Positions 32,371 to 44,020 of a DNA stretch of 64,000 nt are shown here, piece after piece; the first letter of the stretch is position 1, and each line of letters opens with the position of its first letter. The notes below the pieces were generated by a model, which was not told the origin of the DNA, did no database searches, and worked only from the letters and a program-made list of their open reading frames with translations. This DNA is from a bacterium (GTDB lineage: Bacteria; Joyebacterota; Joyebacteria; Joyebacterales; Joyebacteraceae): the NCBI GenBank assembly GCA_029990205.1, contig JAPEKQ010000001.1:214226-278225 (forward strand), in the 5' to 3' direction. The translations under genes and the position numbers were made by a program.

Positions 32371-35307
32371 CTACCTGGTTACCTCGATGTCCTCATGCAG
32401 ACCCGCGAGCGCAGCGAGGAGCTCACCCTCGTTCCTCGCGAACGCGGTGTTCGTCGGGAGCTGGTCGAGCAGCCTGGAGCCGTACCGGCGGCTCGCCAGA
32501 CGGCTGTCCAGGAAGATGACGCCCCCCATGTCGGTCGACGAGCGGATCAGCCGCCCGAAGCCCTGCCGGAGGCCTATCGCCGTCCGCGGGACCATATAGC
32601 GGTTGAACGAGTGCTCTCCGGCCTGCTCATATCGCTCACAGTGCGCCTCGACCACGGGGTCAGACGGCACGGGGAACGGCAGCTTCACGATGACGAGTTG
32701 CTCGAGCGAACGTCCGGGGACGTCGACGCCCTCCCAGAAGCTGCTGGTCGCGAGGAGCACGCTCTCGGTCTCCCTCGCGAACTCCTCGAGCAGCGCCGTC
32801 CTCGGCGCGCCGTGCCCCTGCGCGAGCAGGAGCTTCCCGGACGCGGTGAACCGGTCACGGACGAGCTTGAAGACCGTGTCGAGCGCCGAGCGGGATGTGA
32901 AGAGCACGAGCGTCCCGCCCTTCGCGGGGGTCGCCAGCTTGACGACGAGATCCGCGACGGACTGGTTGAATCCGCGCGAGGACGGCTCGCTCATGTACTG
33001 TGCCACGATCGAGATGGCCTGCCGGCTGTAGTCGTACGGGCTGCCGACGTCCATGGTCACGAGCTGCCAGTCCGCCAGCGCGTCGAGTCCGAGCCGTTCG
33101 CAGAAGAAGTCGAAACCTCCGTCGACCGTCAACGTCGCCGACGTCAGGATCAGCGACTCGAGCTTCGTGTACAGGAACTCGTGCATCCGCTCCGCCACGC
33201 TGACCGGGGCGCTCCTCAGTTCGCACTCTCTCACGTCGCCGTAGCTTCGCACCTCGAGCCAGAAGACGCTGTCGCGATCGGAGCCTTCGGCGAGATACGC
33301 CAGATCCTCCCGAAGTCTCGCCACGCGCTCGTTCTCGTACTGGAGCCCCTGAACGATCGAATCGGTCGACTCGAGCCCCGAGTCCGTAACGAGGTCTGCG
33401 AGCGTCGTCATCGTCTCGACCAGATGGGTCAGGCTTGTCGAGACGGTGTCGAGCTCGGAACCGACGACCGCCGAGACCGGATCCTCGGGACGGTATCTGA
33501 GCTTCCCGTACTCGACGGGCTTGCCGTTGTTGAGTTCCTGATGCCGCCCGTTGAGGGCCTTGAAGAACAGTTCGAGGTCCTTCCGCGCCGTCTCGGCCTC
33601 GCCGATGCCGCGCTCGGCGGCCTCGGCCGCCGACGAGATCACGCCGCCGTCGACTCCCTTCCTGAGCTTGGAGAGAATGTCCGGAAGGACGCCGTCGTCC
33701 CCGCCGTCGCGGCGATAGACCGAATCGAGCGTCGTCCTCGCGCGCCAGACGCTCGCGCGCCGGCCGATGTGCTCGGTCGCCACGCGCTCGAGATTGTGCG
33801 CCTCATCGCAGATCAGGAACGAGTACTCACCAAGGACGCGACCGTCGGTCTCGCTGTCGCTGAACAGGAGCGAGTGGTTCACCACGACGATGTGCGACGA
33901 CTGCGACGCGCGTCTCGCGCGCTGCAGGTAGCAGGTGTCGTTGTGCGGGCACTTCTGACCAAGGCACGGACCGCCGTCGGCGGAGATGCGGCTCCAGAGG
34001 TAGTTGCGGCGCTGGACGGCGGCGAGTTCGCTCACGTCGCCCGAGGTCGTCTCGGCCTCCCACAGCGCCACGGGCAGAAGCCCGGCCCGCTCCTCGGCGG
34101 AGAGTCCGCGTTCGAGGACCCTGGCCCATCGCTCACGGCAGAGGTAGTTGCTCCTCCCCTTCAGGAGCGCCACGCTGAACCCGACGCCGAGCGCCCGTTC
34201 GAGGAACGGAACGTCCTTGTTGAACAGCTGCTCCTGCAGATTTCGAGTGTTCGTCGAGATGACGACGCGCTCCCCGTTGAGAACGGCGAACTGCGCCGCG
34301 GGGACGAGGTACGCCAGCGACTTGCCGACACCGGTGCCGGCCTCCACGACGAGATCGATGCCGTTGTTGAGCGCGTCGCCCACCGCCCTCATCATCTCGA
34401 GCTGCTCACGTCGCTCCTCGTACTCGGGAAGCTCCGCGGCGATCGAGCCGTCGGCCCCGAAGTGCTTCTCGGCCACGTCGAGATCGACCTCGAGCCGCTC
34501 CTCGCGGGGGGTGCGGACGAACTGCTCGCCGCGCACCACGTCGTACCGGAGAAGCTCGGCATCCGCCGCCCCGTGGTCGGGCACAGCGAACGGTTCGAGC
34601 GTATCGCCCGAACGCTCCCGGGCGGCCTCGACGAGCAGACGGATCTGCGGGTCGGCCATCGCGGACATCCTCGAGAGGACCGCCGGACCGACCTGGTCCA
34701 GAACGTCGAGGAGCCGGAGGAACACAGTCGCCGTCACGTCGGCGTCATCGAGCGCGCGGTGAGCCCGCCCGGTCTTGATCCCGAAGAAGTCGGTCAACGC
34801 GGCCAGGCGGTGGCTTCTCATGCGCGGAACGAGCGCCCGCGCGAGCGGCAGGGTGTCGAACACGCCGTGCCGTCCGATGAGAAACTCCGGACGGTTGTCG
34901 GCGGCAGCGGCCAGGAACGCCAGATCGAACTTCGCGTTCTGCGCCACGAGCGGCGAGTCACCACAGAACTCCAGCGCCTCTCGAAGCACCGTGTCGATGT
35001 CCGGAGCGTCGGCCAGGTCATCGTCGGTGATCCCGGTGAGGTAGCTGATGTCGGACGGCATCGGCATGCCGGGATTGACGAAGGACTCGTACTTCGCCTC
35101 GACGACACCCTCGGTGACGCGAACGGCACCTATCTCAACGATGCGATCGACGCCGGCCTCGAGTCCCGTCGTTTCGAGGTCGATCGAGACGAAGGTCGCC
35201 GGGTACCCGCGCGAACTCGTACCCGCACTACCGCTCTCCTGCCGGCCGGACGGCGTCGTCGCGTCGTCACGGCGCGGCGCCACCGTCTCGCGGTGCCGCT
35301 CGGTCAT
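32371..35307 (-). CDS. dinG: DinG-type helicase fused to an N-terminal DnaQ-like 3'-5' exonuclease domain
   Basis: 978 residues. A DEDDh exonuclease fills about 36-205 (DLET with Asp43/Glu45, HRALDDAD with His183/Asp188). The XPD-like helicase part shows Walker A AGTGVGKS at about 323-330, four cysteines at 390, 448, 453 and 459 that fit the 4Fe-4S cluster, and DEAH at 501-504. The order matches the Firmicute-style exonuclease-DinG protein; in Bacillus that protein has lost the cluster, whereas here all four cysteines are kept. The role is probably unwinding of D-loops or R-loops in repair. The start overlaps the thiC stop (ATGA). Confidence 0.9.
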   Translation of the reverse strand: MTERHRETVAPRRDDATTPSGRQESGSAGTSSRGYPATFVSIDLETTGLEAGVDRIVEIGAVRVTEGVVEAKYESFVNPGMPMPSDISYLTGITDDDLADAPDIDTVLREALEFCGDSPLVAQNAKFDLAFLAAAADNRPEFLIGRHGVFDTLPLARALVPRMRSHRLAALTDFFGIKTGRAHRALDDADVTATVFLRLLDVLDQVGPAVLSRMSAMADPQIRLLVEAARERSGDTLEPFAVPDHGAADAELLRYDVVRGEQFVRTPREERLEVDLDVAEKHFGADGSIAAELPEYEERREQLEMMRAVGDALNNGIDLVVEAGTGVGKSLAYLVPAAQFAVLNGERVVISTNTRNLQEQLFNKDVPFLERALGVGFSVALLKGRSNYLCRERWARVLERGLSAEERAGLLPVALWEAETTSGDVSELAAVQRRNYLWSRISADGGPCLGQKCPHNDTCYLQRARRASQSSHIVVVNHSLLFSDSETDGRVLGEYSFLICDEAHNLERVATEHIGRRASVWRARTTLDSVYRRDGGDDGVLPDILSKLRKGVDGGVISSAAEAAERGIGEAETARKDLELFFKALNGRHQELNNGKPVEYGKLRYRPEDPVSAVVGSELDTVSTSLTHLVETMTTLADLVTDSGLESTDSIVQGLQYENERVARLREDLAYLAEGSDRDSVFWLEVRSYGDVRECELRSAPVSVAERMHEFLYTKLESLILTSATLTVDGGFDFFCERLGLDALADWQLVTMDVGSPYDYSRQAISIVAQYMSEPSSRGFNQSVADLVVKLATPAKGGTLVLFTSRSALDTVFKLVRDRFTASGKLLLAQGHGAPRTALLEEFARETESVLLATSSFWEGVDVPGRSLEQLVIVKLPFPVPSDPVVEAHCERYEQAGEHSFNRYMVPRTAIGLRQGFGRLIRSSTDMGGVIFLDSRLASRRYGSRLLDQLPTNTAFARNEGELLAALAGLHEDIEVTR

Positions 35308-36593
35308 TTACCCTCCCTCTCGCGGACGCCGCTCATCTTGTGCACGGCGCAGTACTCACCGCACATCGAGCAGAGACGGCCGTCCGAGGGCGGGGCCGCA
35401 TCGCGGAAGGTCTTCGCTTTCTCGGGATTCAGACAGAGCTCCATCATCGTGTCCCAGTCGAGCGCCCTGCGCGCGGCCGAGAAACGGTCATCCCAGTCGC
35501 GCGCGCCCGGCACGCCCTTGGCGATGTCGGCGGCGTGGGCGGCGACCCGGAAGGTGTAGACGCCTTCCTTCACATCCTCGATGGTCGGAAGACGGAGATG
35601 CTCGGCCGGGGTGACGTAGCACAGGAAGTCGGCGCCTGACATGGCGATGACCGCGCCGCCGATGGCGGCGCCGATGTGATCGTACCCGGGCGCGACGTCG
35701 GTAACGAGCGGCCCGAGGACGTAGAACGGCGCGCCGTGGCAGAGCGACTTCTCGAGTTCGACCGAGGACGCCACGAGGTCGAGCGGCACGTGTCCCGGAC
35801 CCTCGACGATGGTCTGCACGCCTCGCTCGCGGGCCCGCGTGACGAGTTCGCTGATGACGGTCAGCTCCGCGATCTGCGCCGCGTCGTTCGCATCGGCCAG
35901 CGCGCCGGGCCTGAGACCGTCACCGAGGCTGATCGTCGCGTCGTACTCGCCCACGATGTCCATCAGTTCGTCGTACCGCTCGTAGAGCGGGTTCTCCTTC
36001 TCGTTGTACGACATCCACTCCATCAGGAACGAACCGCCCCTGCTGACGACGTCCGCGAGTCTCGGCGTCCGCCTGCAGTGTCCGGCGACCTCGCGCGTCA
36101 CGCCGCAGTGGACCGTGACGAAGTCGATGCCGTCGTCGAGGTGCTTCCGGACGCCGTCGAGGATCTCGTCGGACGTCATATTGACCATGCCGCGACCGTC
36201 GCGCCGTGCCTCGATGGCGGCCTGGTAGATGGGAACGCTGCCGACCGGAACGGTCGAGCGCTCGACGACGGCGCGGCGGATGTGATCGATGTCGCCGCCC
36301 GTCGAGAGGTCCATCACCGCGTCGGCGCCCGCCTCGATGGCGGCGTCGACCTTCAGAAGCTCCTCTTCAATGTCCGACGCGTCCGACGACGTCCCGAGGT
36401 TGGCGTTGACCTTCGTCCGAAGCCCCTCACCCACGCCCACGGGACGATGGTCGTTGTTCGCGTTCTTCATGATCGCGACGCGGCCGTTGGCAACCTGCTC
36501 GGCCAGCAGCGCGACGTCGATACCCTCTTCGCGCGCGACAGCTTCGAGCTCGGGCGTTGTCCGCCCGTCACGCGCTTCCTTCATGACCAGCAT
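35304..36593 (-). CDS. thiC: Phosphomethylpyrimidine synthase
   Basis: 429-residue radical-SAM enzyme that turns aminoimidazole ribotide into the pyrimidine of thiamine. The C-terminal CSMCGEYC supplies the 4Fe-4S cysteines, and NANLGTS, GADAVMDLSTGGDI, VTVHCGV and EGPGHVPLDL are diagnostic. The protein is of the short form lacking the long N-terminal extension. Only 84 bases separate it from ligA and they hold no recognisable TPP riboswitch. Thiamine diphosphate is the cofactor of the Kor enzyme elsewhere in the window. Confidence 0.95.
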   Translation of the reverse strand: MLVMKEARDGRTTPELEAVAREEGIDVALLAEQVANGRVAIMKNANNDHRPVGVGEGLRTKVNANLGTSSDASDIEEELLKVDAAIEAGADAVMDLSTGGDIDHIRRAVVERSTVPVGSVPIYQAAIEARRDGRGMVNMTSDEILDGVRKHLDDGIDFVTVHCGVTREVAGHCRRTPRLADVVSRGGSFLMEWMSYNEKENPLYERYDELMDIVGEYDATISLGDGLRPGALADANDAAQIAELTVISELVTRARERGVQTIVEGPGHVPLDLVASSVELEKSLCHGAPFYVLGPLVTDVAPGYDHIGAAIGGAVIAMSGADFLCYVTPAEHLRLPTIEDVKEGVYTFRVAAHAADIAKGVPGARDWDDRFSAARRALDWDTMMELCLNPEKAKTFRDAAPPSDGRLCSMCGEYCAVHKMSGVREREGK

Positions 36594-36677
36594 GGGAACC
36601 TCATTCCTGTAGCTGCTGTGATGATGCTGCGGGGGCGCGACCCTCGATTCGGACGGTCCAGCTGAACGTCCGGGGGA

Positions 36678-38759
<2,082 letters not shown>

Positions 38760-38800
38760 TCATGGGGCATGGACGCGCCGGCGCGGAGCGCAGAGAGGCG

Positions 38801-40558
38801 TCAGAATTCGCGAATGAGACCGACGTGGAGCTTGCCGTCGAGGAAGCCGTCGCCCTCGCCCAGGCCGTAGTCGACGGCGATTATACCCAATCGGGTCTCC
38901 CCCCGCAAGCCGACCCCATACCCTAACTTGGTCTCCGATACGGGGTTGGAACCCTCTCTGGAGTAGTGACCGATATCGAGGAAGGCCGCGACGCGGGAGT
39001 ATCGACCGAGGATGAACCGGTACTCCAGACTGCCGAGCGCCGTCGTCGTGCCGTGGAACTGGTCTTCGCGGTAGCCGCGCAGGCTCCCCGCTCCGCCGAG
39101 GACGAGCTGCTGGTGGAGCGGAACCTCGGAATCGCTCGACGCGAGCGCCGCGCCGCGGACGGTGAGCGCCAGGACCTGTCTCCGCCGTACCGGCAGGTAC
39201 CCGGCGACCGACACGGTCAGCGTCCCCGTTCTGTACGACGCATCCGCATCGATCGCCTCGACACTGACATACGAGATGCGGCCGTCCGACCTCACGCCGC
39301 GGACGGGATTGAGCGGGCTGTCGGTCCTGTCGTGCGTGAACTCGAGCGCCGTGCGGTACCCGTCGGTCGATGGTTCATCACCGGCCCCGGGCACGTATCG
39401 CTCTACGCCGGCGGACCACGTGACGGCGATCCTCGTCCCGAATCGCGCCGTCACGAAGAGGTCGCCCTCGGTCGTCGAGTAGAGCGTGTCGCGGTTGACC
39501 TGCTCGGCGCGGACACCGGCGTCGATGGGCGCGCCGAACAGCCACGGCTCGGTGTAGTCGAACTCGATGCGGTCGTACCCGTCGCGGACCCTCTCCCACG
39601 TCGCCTCCGCCCTCCGCCCGGTCCCCGCGATGTTCCCGAGGTTGATGTCGGCCCTTCCTGTGAACTCTCCCTCTCCGTCGGTCGTCGGAACGTACCCAAG
39701 CACTCCGCTGATCCGGTTCGCGCGGGCCTCACCCACCTCGATCCCCACGTCGGCCGTGTTCGTCTCGCGGTTGACGGCAACCAGCGGCTCTTCCACGGAC
39801 GCCAGGAACGGCAGGCGCTCGAGCGTCGAGCGGACGGCCGAGAGCACCGACGCGCGGAACGGCTCGCCGCGAACGATGCCCGTCTCGCGCGTGATGACAT
39901 CGGCGCGGGTCAGCTCGTTCCCGACGACCTGCACGTCCGCGAATGTGACCGCCGGTCCCTCCGCAATCTCATAGACGAGCCGGAGGCCTCCGGGTTCGCC
40001 CGCGGTGAGCGCGATCGTCGGGCGCACGGCCGCGAGCGGGTACCCCAGCTCCGCGTACCGGGCCGCGACCAGCGCCGCGTCCTGCTCGAACGTCGCCGCC
40101 GTCGCCGGTCTTCCCGGCGCCGCGGTGACCAGCAGCTCGAGTTCGTCGGCACCGACCTCGGTGTTCCCGGCGAACTCGACCGAAGCGATCCTGCCGGCCC
40201 GTGATTCGTCAACCCGGATCTGGATGTCCACACGGAACGCGGCGTCCGCGCGACCGGCGAGTGTGGCCGGCTCCGCATCGTCCCAGTCAACGCGGACGAC
40301 CGCGAACGGGCTTCCGCTCGCGGCGAGGAGCGCCAGCACGGAGTCGGCGCCGGCCGCCAGGACGTCCGTATCGAACGGATCGCCCCGCCGGACGTCGAAC
40401 GCGTCGAGAAGCGCGCGCGTGCTCACGCTCTGATGCCCCTCGACGCGCACGTCGCCAACGACCGATGGGATGCCCTCCGCCACCGCAGCGCACGCGACGG
40501 CCGCGCACACCGCGAGGGCGAGCGCAGCGAGGGTCATATGCCGGCTGGTCATCGACAC
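38801..40558 (-). CDS. Omp85/TamA-like outer-membrane protein with POTRA domains
   Basis: 585 residues: signal peptide (MTLAALALAVCAAVACAAVAEG), about three POTRA domains up to residue 270, then a 16-strand-type barrel containing the Omp85 hallmark LRGYREDQF and ending in phenylalanine (IREF) like a BAM substrate. It is shorter than BamA and closer to TamA or other accessory Omp85 proteins, which help insert or move outer-membrane proteins. The start is a GTG five bases after GGGAG or the ATG two codons later. It directly follows the 1145-residue outer-membrane protein. Confidence 0.85.
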   Translation of the reverse strand: MSMTSRHMTLAALALAVCAAVACAAVAEGIPSVVGDVRVEGHQSVSTRALLDAFDVRRGDPFDTDVLAAGADSVLALLAASGSPFAVVRVDWDDAEPATLAGRADAAFRVDIQIRVDESRAGRIASVEFAGNTEVGADELELLVTAAPGRPATAATFEQDAALVAARYAELGYPLAAVRPTIALTAGEPGGLRLVYEIAEGPAVTFADVQVVGNELTRADVITRETGIVRGEPFRASVLSAVRSTLERLPFLASVEEPLVAVNRETNTADVGIEVGEARANRISGVLGYVPTTDGEGEFTGRADINLGNIAGTGRRAEATWERVRDGYDRIEFDYTEPWLFGAPIDAGVRAEQVNRDTLYSTTEGDLFVTARFGTRIAVTWSAGVERYVPGAGDEPSTDGYRTALEFTHDRTDSPLNPVRGVRSDGRISYVSVEAIDADASYRTGTLTVSVAGYLPVRRRQVLALTVRGAALASSDSEVPLHQQLVLGGAGSLRGYREDQFHGTTTALGSLEYRFILGRYSRVAAFLDIGHYSREGSNPVSETKLGYGVGLRGETRLGIIAVDYGLGEGDGFLDGKLHVGLIREF

Positions 40559-40582
40559 GGAAGCTCCCGTCTGTCCTGACTG

Positions 40583-43500
40583 CTAGAAGAAGGCGTTCAC
40601 CCTGAGATCGACCGTGTGGCGGTCATCCGAACCGGGCCGCCTCTCCCCGGAGTAGTTCAGGTTGCTCGTGATGTACCGGTTGAATCGGTAGTCGGCCGAG
40701 AGCCGCCAGTCCGCCGCCGCGCCCTCGACGCGTCCATCGGCCATGTACCGCGGCAGCTCCCCGCCGGCGGCCTCAACGCTCAACCGCGTGAGACTGGCCG
40801 TGACCGACCCGCGCCCCTTGAGCCGGTACGTGACGGCCGGTGTCAACGTCCAGAGGTCGACCGCAACCCCCGTCTCCGCGTCATCCTCGGTTCCGTAGAC
40901 GCCGGTCAGGCGGACCTCGACCGCCCCGGCGCCCCGGTGCGCGATCTCGGCGAGGAGCGAACGGGTCTCGAGATCGTAGCTGTCGACGGTGCCCTCGGAC
41001 TGACGACGGCGCTCGCCCGCCTCGCCCTGGACGCGGTAGGTCAACCCGCCCGAGGGGGCGAGCTTGAGTTCGATCGTGAGCCCTCGTTCGCGTCGTTCCT
41101 CGGGCGAATTGGCGTAGATTCGCTCGAGCTCATCGACCGTCCGCAGCGCGAGCCGACTCACGAACGATCCACCGGTGGACGCGTACCGCAGCGTGTGGCG
41201 ACCCGTGAGCTCCCCGCTGACGGTGTCGTCTCCACGAAGCACCGACGGGTCCAGGAGATAGAGCCGGTCCTTCTCATCGGTGGTCGTCGCCTCGCGCAGC
41301 TTGAGATCGGTCTCGAACGAAAGGCGCGCGAGCCACCGTCTCAACGCGCTGGGATCGGGAAGCCCTGACGACGTCACGGCGCTCCCGGCCGGCCGGAAGT
41401 TCCACCGGGTCCCCGCGCTGAGGTCGGTCACGGGCAGATACCGCCCGGTGGAGACGATGCGCGTCACCTCGACACCATCCTCCTCGGTGACGTAGCGCTC
41501 CTTCTCCTCGACCTCGGTCGTGGTGACCGCATACCGAACCTCGCCCCGGACGGCTCCCCCGAGTGATGAGTGACCGAGCCGCACGCGGGCCAGGTCCGAA
41601 CGCGTGTCCGACTCGGCGAGGTCCTCCTCGAAATCGGTCCTCCTCCGAACGACGCTCGCGTCGACGGTGAGCGCCTCCCAGCGCGTGAGCTCCAGTCCGT
41701 AGGTCTGCGTCGCGGTCGTCGATGCCCGCGCCCAGTCCGTCTGATCTCCGTTCCGGTCGGTGCCGTCCCCGCCCTGGTCGCCGGCCTCGTCACGCCGGTC
41801 TGTCAGCCGGTACGCGTAACCGGCCCTCAGCGACGCGCCGCGCAGACCCGTGGTCGCCAGTGTGACGCCGTACTCGTCGAAGCGTTCTCCGACGCCGTTC
41901 TCGGTTGCCTCGTCACTTGTCCATGTGGCGCCCGGCCGCACGTGGCCCAGCGTGACGTCGCCCCCGGCACGATAGTGCCTCCGTTCCCGCACGAGCGCGG
42001 TGTCCGCGACGGCGGTGTGGTCGAGATCGACGATCCGCCCGCTCAGCCAGACGCGGGCTCGATCTGCGGGCGACGCCTCGGCCGTGAACTGCGTCCTCGT
42101 CGACGTCAGCGCGTCTCCGCGCTCAAGTCTGCCGTACCGGACCTCGGCGGAACCGCCGCCGGACATATCGAACCGCAGCGCGCCCTCTCCCGCGAGCTCG
42201 GCCGTCGGAAGGTCGAGACCGCGAATCTCCCATGAGTCCTCATACCCCGTCTCGCGATACCGCCCATTGCCGCGGAAGTTCCCTGCGACGCGACGCCCCG
42301 TCGCCGAGGCCGTCACACGGGATGTCCCAAGGAGGCCGCCGGTCAGCGGCGGCGCTTCGAGACGGACCACGCCGGCGTTGCCGAGGTTGTCCTCGTCATC
42401 GAGGTCCGAGAGCGTGTTGCGGTCGTACGTCGACAGCGCGGCCTCCGCCTCGACGAACCCTCCGCCGCCGAGCCGCAGCGCGCCGTCGAGAGCGAGCAGC
42501 GACGCTTCCGCGGGAAGCGGAAGCTGTCTCCCGAGCCGGTGCGTCCCTTCTCCCTCACCCACGTAGTAGTAGTGACCGGAAACGTAGTCGTACGCGTAGT
42601 CGCCGCCGTCGAACCGTTCGAAATCGAGTTCGAACGACCCGGAGTCGGCGCCGGCGTGTTCGAACGTCCCGTCCGGCAGCTGCTCGTAGTCGCCGTTGCC
42701 GTATCCGACCGAGTCGACGCCGTCGTCATGAGCCAGTTCGATGTCGTCACCCGCAGACGCCAGCAGCGCCAGGTCATCATCGGACAGGTCCACGCTGCTC
42801 GGAGACGAGTCATCGTCAGACTCCCTGAAGTACGCGACGCCGAGTTCCATCCGTCCGTCGGACGAGCGGAGCGCGGCGTCTCCTCCGTAGACGTCTCGAG
42901 CGAAGTCGGATGCGGCGCATTCGTGATCGACCTCGATCCTGCTCTCGGCCGTGATCGGTCGGGTCTCCGAGAACTGGAGTTCGCCGGAAGCGTAGTCGAT
43001 GACGTAGTCGTTGTCGCTCCCGCGCCGGAGCAGCGCGCCGTCGAGCCAGACACGCTCGCTTCCCGCGACGATCGTGACACCGACGGCGCCCGACGAGTTC
43101 GCGAGCAGGTACGGCCCCTGTTTCCCCTCGACGCCGACGAAGGTCGTAGTCGTCTGTTCACCGGAGGCCTGCGCGCCGGCAATCAGGACGCTGAGGGGGC
43201 CGCGCTCTCCCGTCACCATTGCGCCCGCCAGCTCCCGACGCATCGAGAGAAGGCTCCCGGACGTCAGATCGAGAACGAAGTCGCCCATGGTCGCCGCGAC
43301 GTCCTTCCCCTCGATCTCCACAAGAACCTTGTCGAGCGAGCGCAGCTCCTCGGTGTCACCCTCGGGAAGCAGCGGCGTGTTCTGATCGGAAAGATACGCG
43401 CGCACCGAGACATCGCGGGCGACCTGCCCCTCGACGTTCAGGCGCAGCGACTGCTCGAGCTTGAGATCGCGGTCTGAACCGACGCTGACGCCGAACGTCT

Positions 43501-44020
43501 TGGCGCCCCCGATCCGCAGACCCGATGCCACGGGCGTCCGGTCGGCCTCGGGAACACGCAGCCCCACAAGGCTCTCCCGGGCCGCGAACACGGCGGGAAG
43601 CTCGTCCGCAGCGTCGAGCACCGCATACCGCCGGCCACGGGCGAGTGCGCCCGGGATGTAAAGGTAGCTGAGAGAAACGCGCGCGGTGTCCGGAAGATCG
43701 TGAAAGAAACGCAGAACCGAGGTGGACACATCCAGGTGGTAGTCGACGCCCCGCACGACCGGCCGGCCGCTCACGAGCACCGTGTCGCTCCCCGCGACGA
43801 TCAGCGAGTCAGGAAGCGCCGCGCTCCCGTCGACGAGGTCCCGGCCGGTCATGCCGACGACGCGGCGTCCGCTCGTCCGCGTCAGACTCCCCGCACCCGC
43901 GACTGTCACAAGCGCGACAAGAAGGGCGACGGCCAGGAGCGCGGGGAGCCGCAGCCTAGTCTTCAGCGTCGTGCTCGAGCGCGAAGGTGAACACGCGGCC
44001 CGAGGTTCCGTCCAGGACAA
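40583..44020 (-). CDS. Very large outer-membrane-type protein of unknown function
   Basis: 1145 residues with an N-terminal signal segment (LPALLAVALLVALVTVAGAG). The N-terminal third has pairs of short beta domains of the type DSLIVAGSDTVLVSGRPVVRGVDY and DNDYVIDYASGELQF, a GGAKTFGVSVGSDRDLKLEQSL segment and then YLSDQNTPLLPEGDTEEL. The C-terminal two thirds are amphipathic strands ending in NAFF, as expected of a large barrel. The same block order is known to me from uncharacterised proteins of FCB candidate phyla. No ATG fits: a TTG at 44020 with GGGAGG before it overlaps the NHL gene by 65 bases, and a CTG at 43966 is the alternative. Confidence 0.65.
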   Translation of the reverse strand: MSWTEPRAACSPSRSSTTLKTRLRLPALLAVALLVALVTVAGAGSLTRTSGRRVVGMTGRDLVDGSAALPDSLIVAGSDTVLVSGRPVVRGVDYHLDVSTSVLRFFHDLPDTARVSLSYLYIPGALARGRRYAVLDAADELPAVFAARESLVGLRVPEADRTPVASGLRIGGAKTFGVSVGSDRDLKLEQSLRLNVEGQVARDVSVRAYLSDQNTPLLPEGDTEELRSLDKVLVEIEGKDVAATMGDFVLDLTSGSLLSMRRELAGAMVTGERGPLSVLIAGAQASGEQTTTTFVGVEGKQGPYLLANSSGAVGVTIVAGSERVWLDGALLRRGSDNDYVIDYASGELQFSETRPITAESRIEVDHECAASDFARDVYGGDAALRSSDGRMELGVAYFRESDDDSSPSSVDLSDDDLALLASAGDDIELAHDDGVDSVGYGNGDYEQLPDGTFEHAGADSGSFELDFERFDGGDYAYDYVSGHYYYVGEGEGTHRLGRQLPLPAEASLLALDGALRLGGGGFVEAEAALSTYDRNTLSDLDDEDNLGNAGVVRLEAPPLTGGLLGTSRVTASATGRRVAGNFRGNGRYRETGYEDSWEIRGLDLPTAELAGEGALRFDMSGGGSAEVRYGRLERGDALTSTRTQFTAEASPADRARVWLSGRIVDLDHTAVADTALVRERRHYRAGGDVTLGHVRPGATWTSDEATENGVGERFDEYGVTLATTGLRGASLRAGYAYRLTDRRDEAGDQGGDGTDRNGDQTDWARASTTATQTYGLELTRWEALTVDASVVRRRTDFEEDLAESDTRSDLARVRLGHSSLGGAVRGEVRYAVTTTEVEEKERYVTEEDGVEVTRIVSTGRYLPVTDLSAGTRWNFRPAGSAVTSSGLPDPSALRRWLARLSFETDLKLREATTTDEKDRLYLLDPSVLRGDDTVSGELTGRHTLRYASTGGSFVSRLALRTVDELERIYANSPEERRERGLTIELKLAPSGGLTYRVQGEAGERRRQSEGTVDSYDLETRSLLAEIAHRGAGAVEVRLTGVYGTEDDAETGVAVDLWTLTPAVTYRLKGRGSVTASLTRLSVEAAGGELPRYMADGRVEGAAADWRLSADYRFNRYITSNLNYSGERRPGSDDRHTVDLRVNAFF

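Noticed and set aside
32275..35559. 1094-codon plus-strand open frame opposite dinG
   Set aside because: Same reason: shadow of the DinG gene, whose motifs are unmistakable on the minus strand.
36594..36677. Possible TPP riboswitch ahead of thiC
   Set aside because: The 84-base gap lacks the conserved CUGAGA and ACCUGA elements and is too short.
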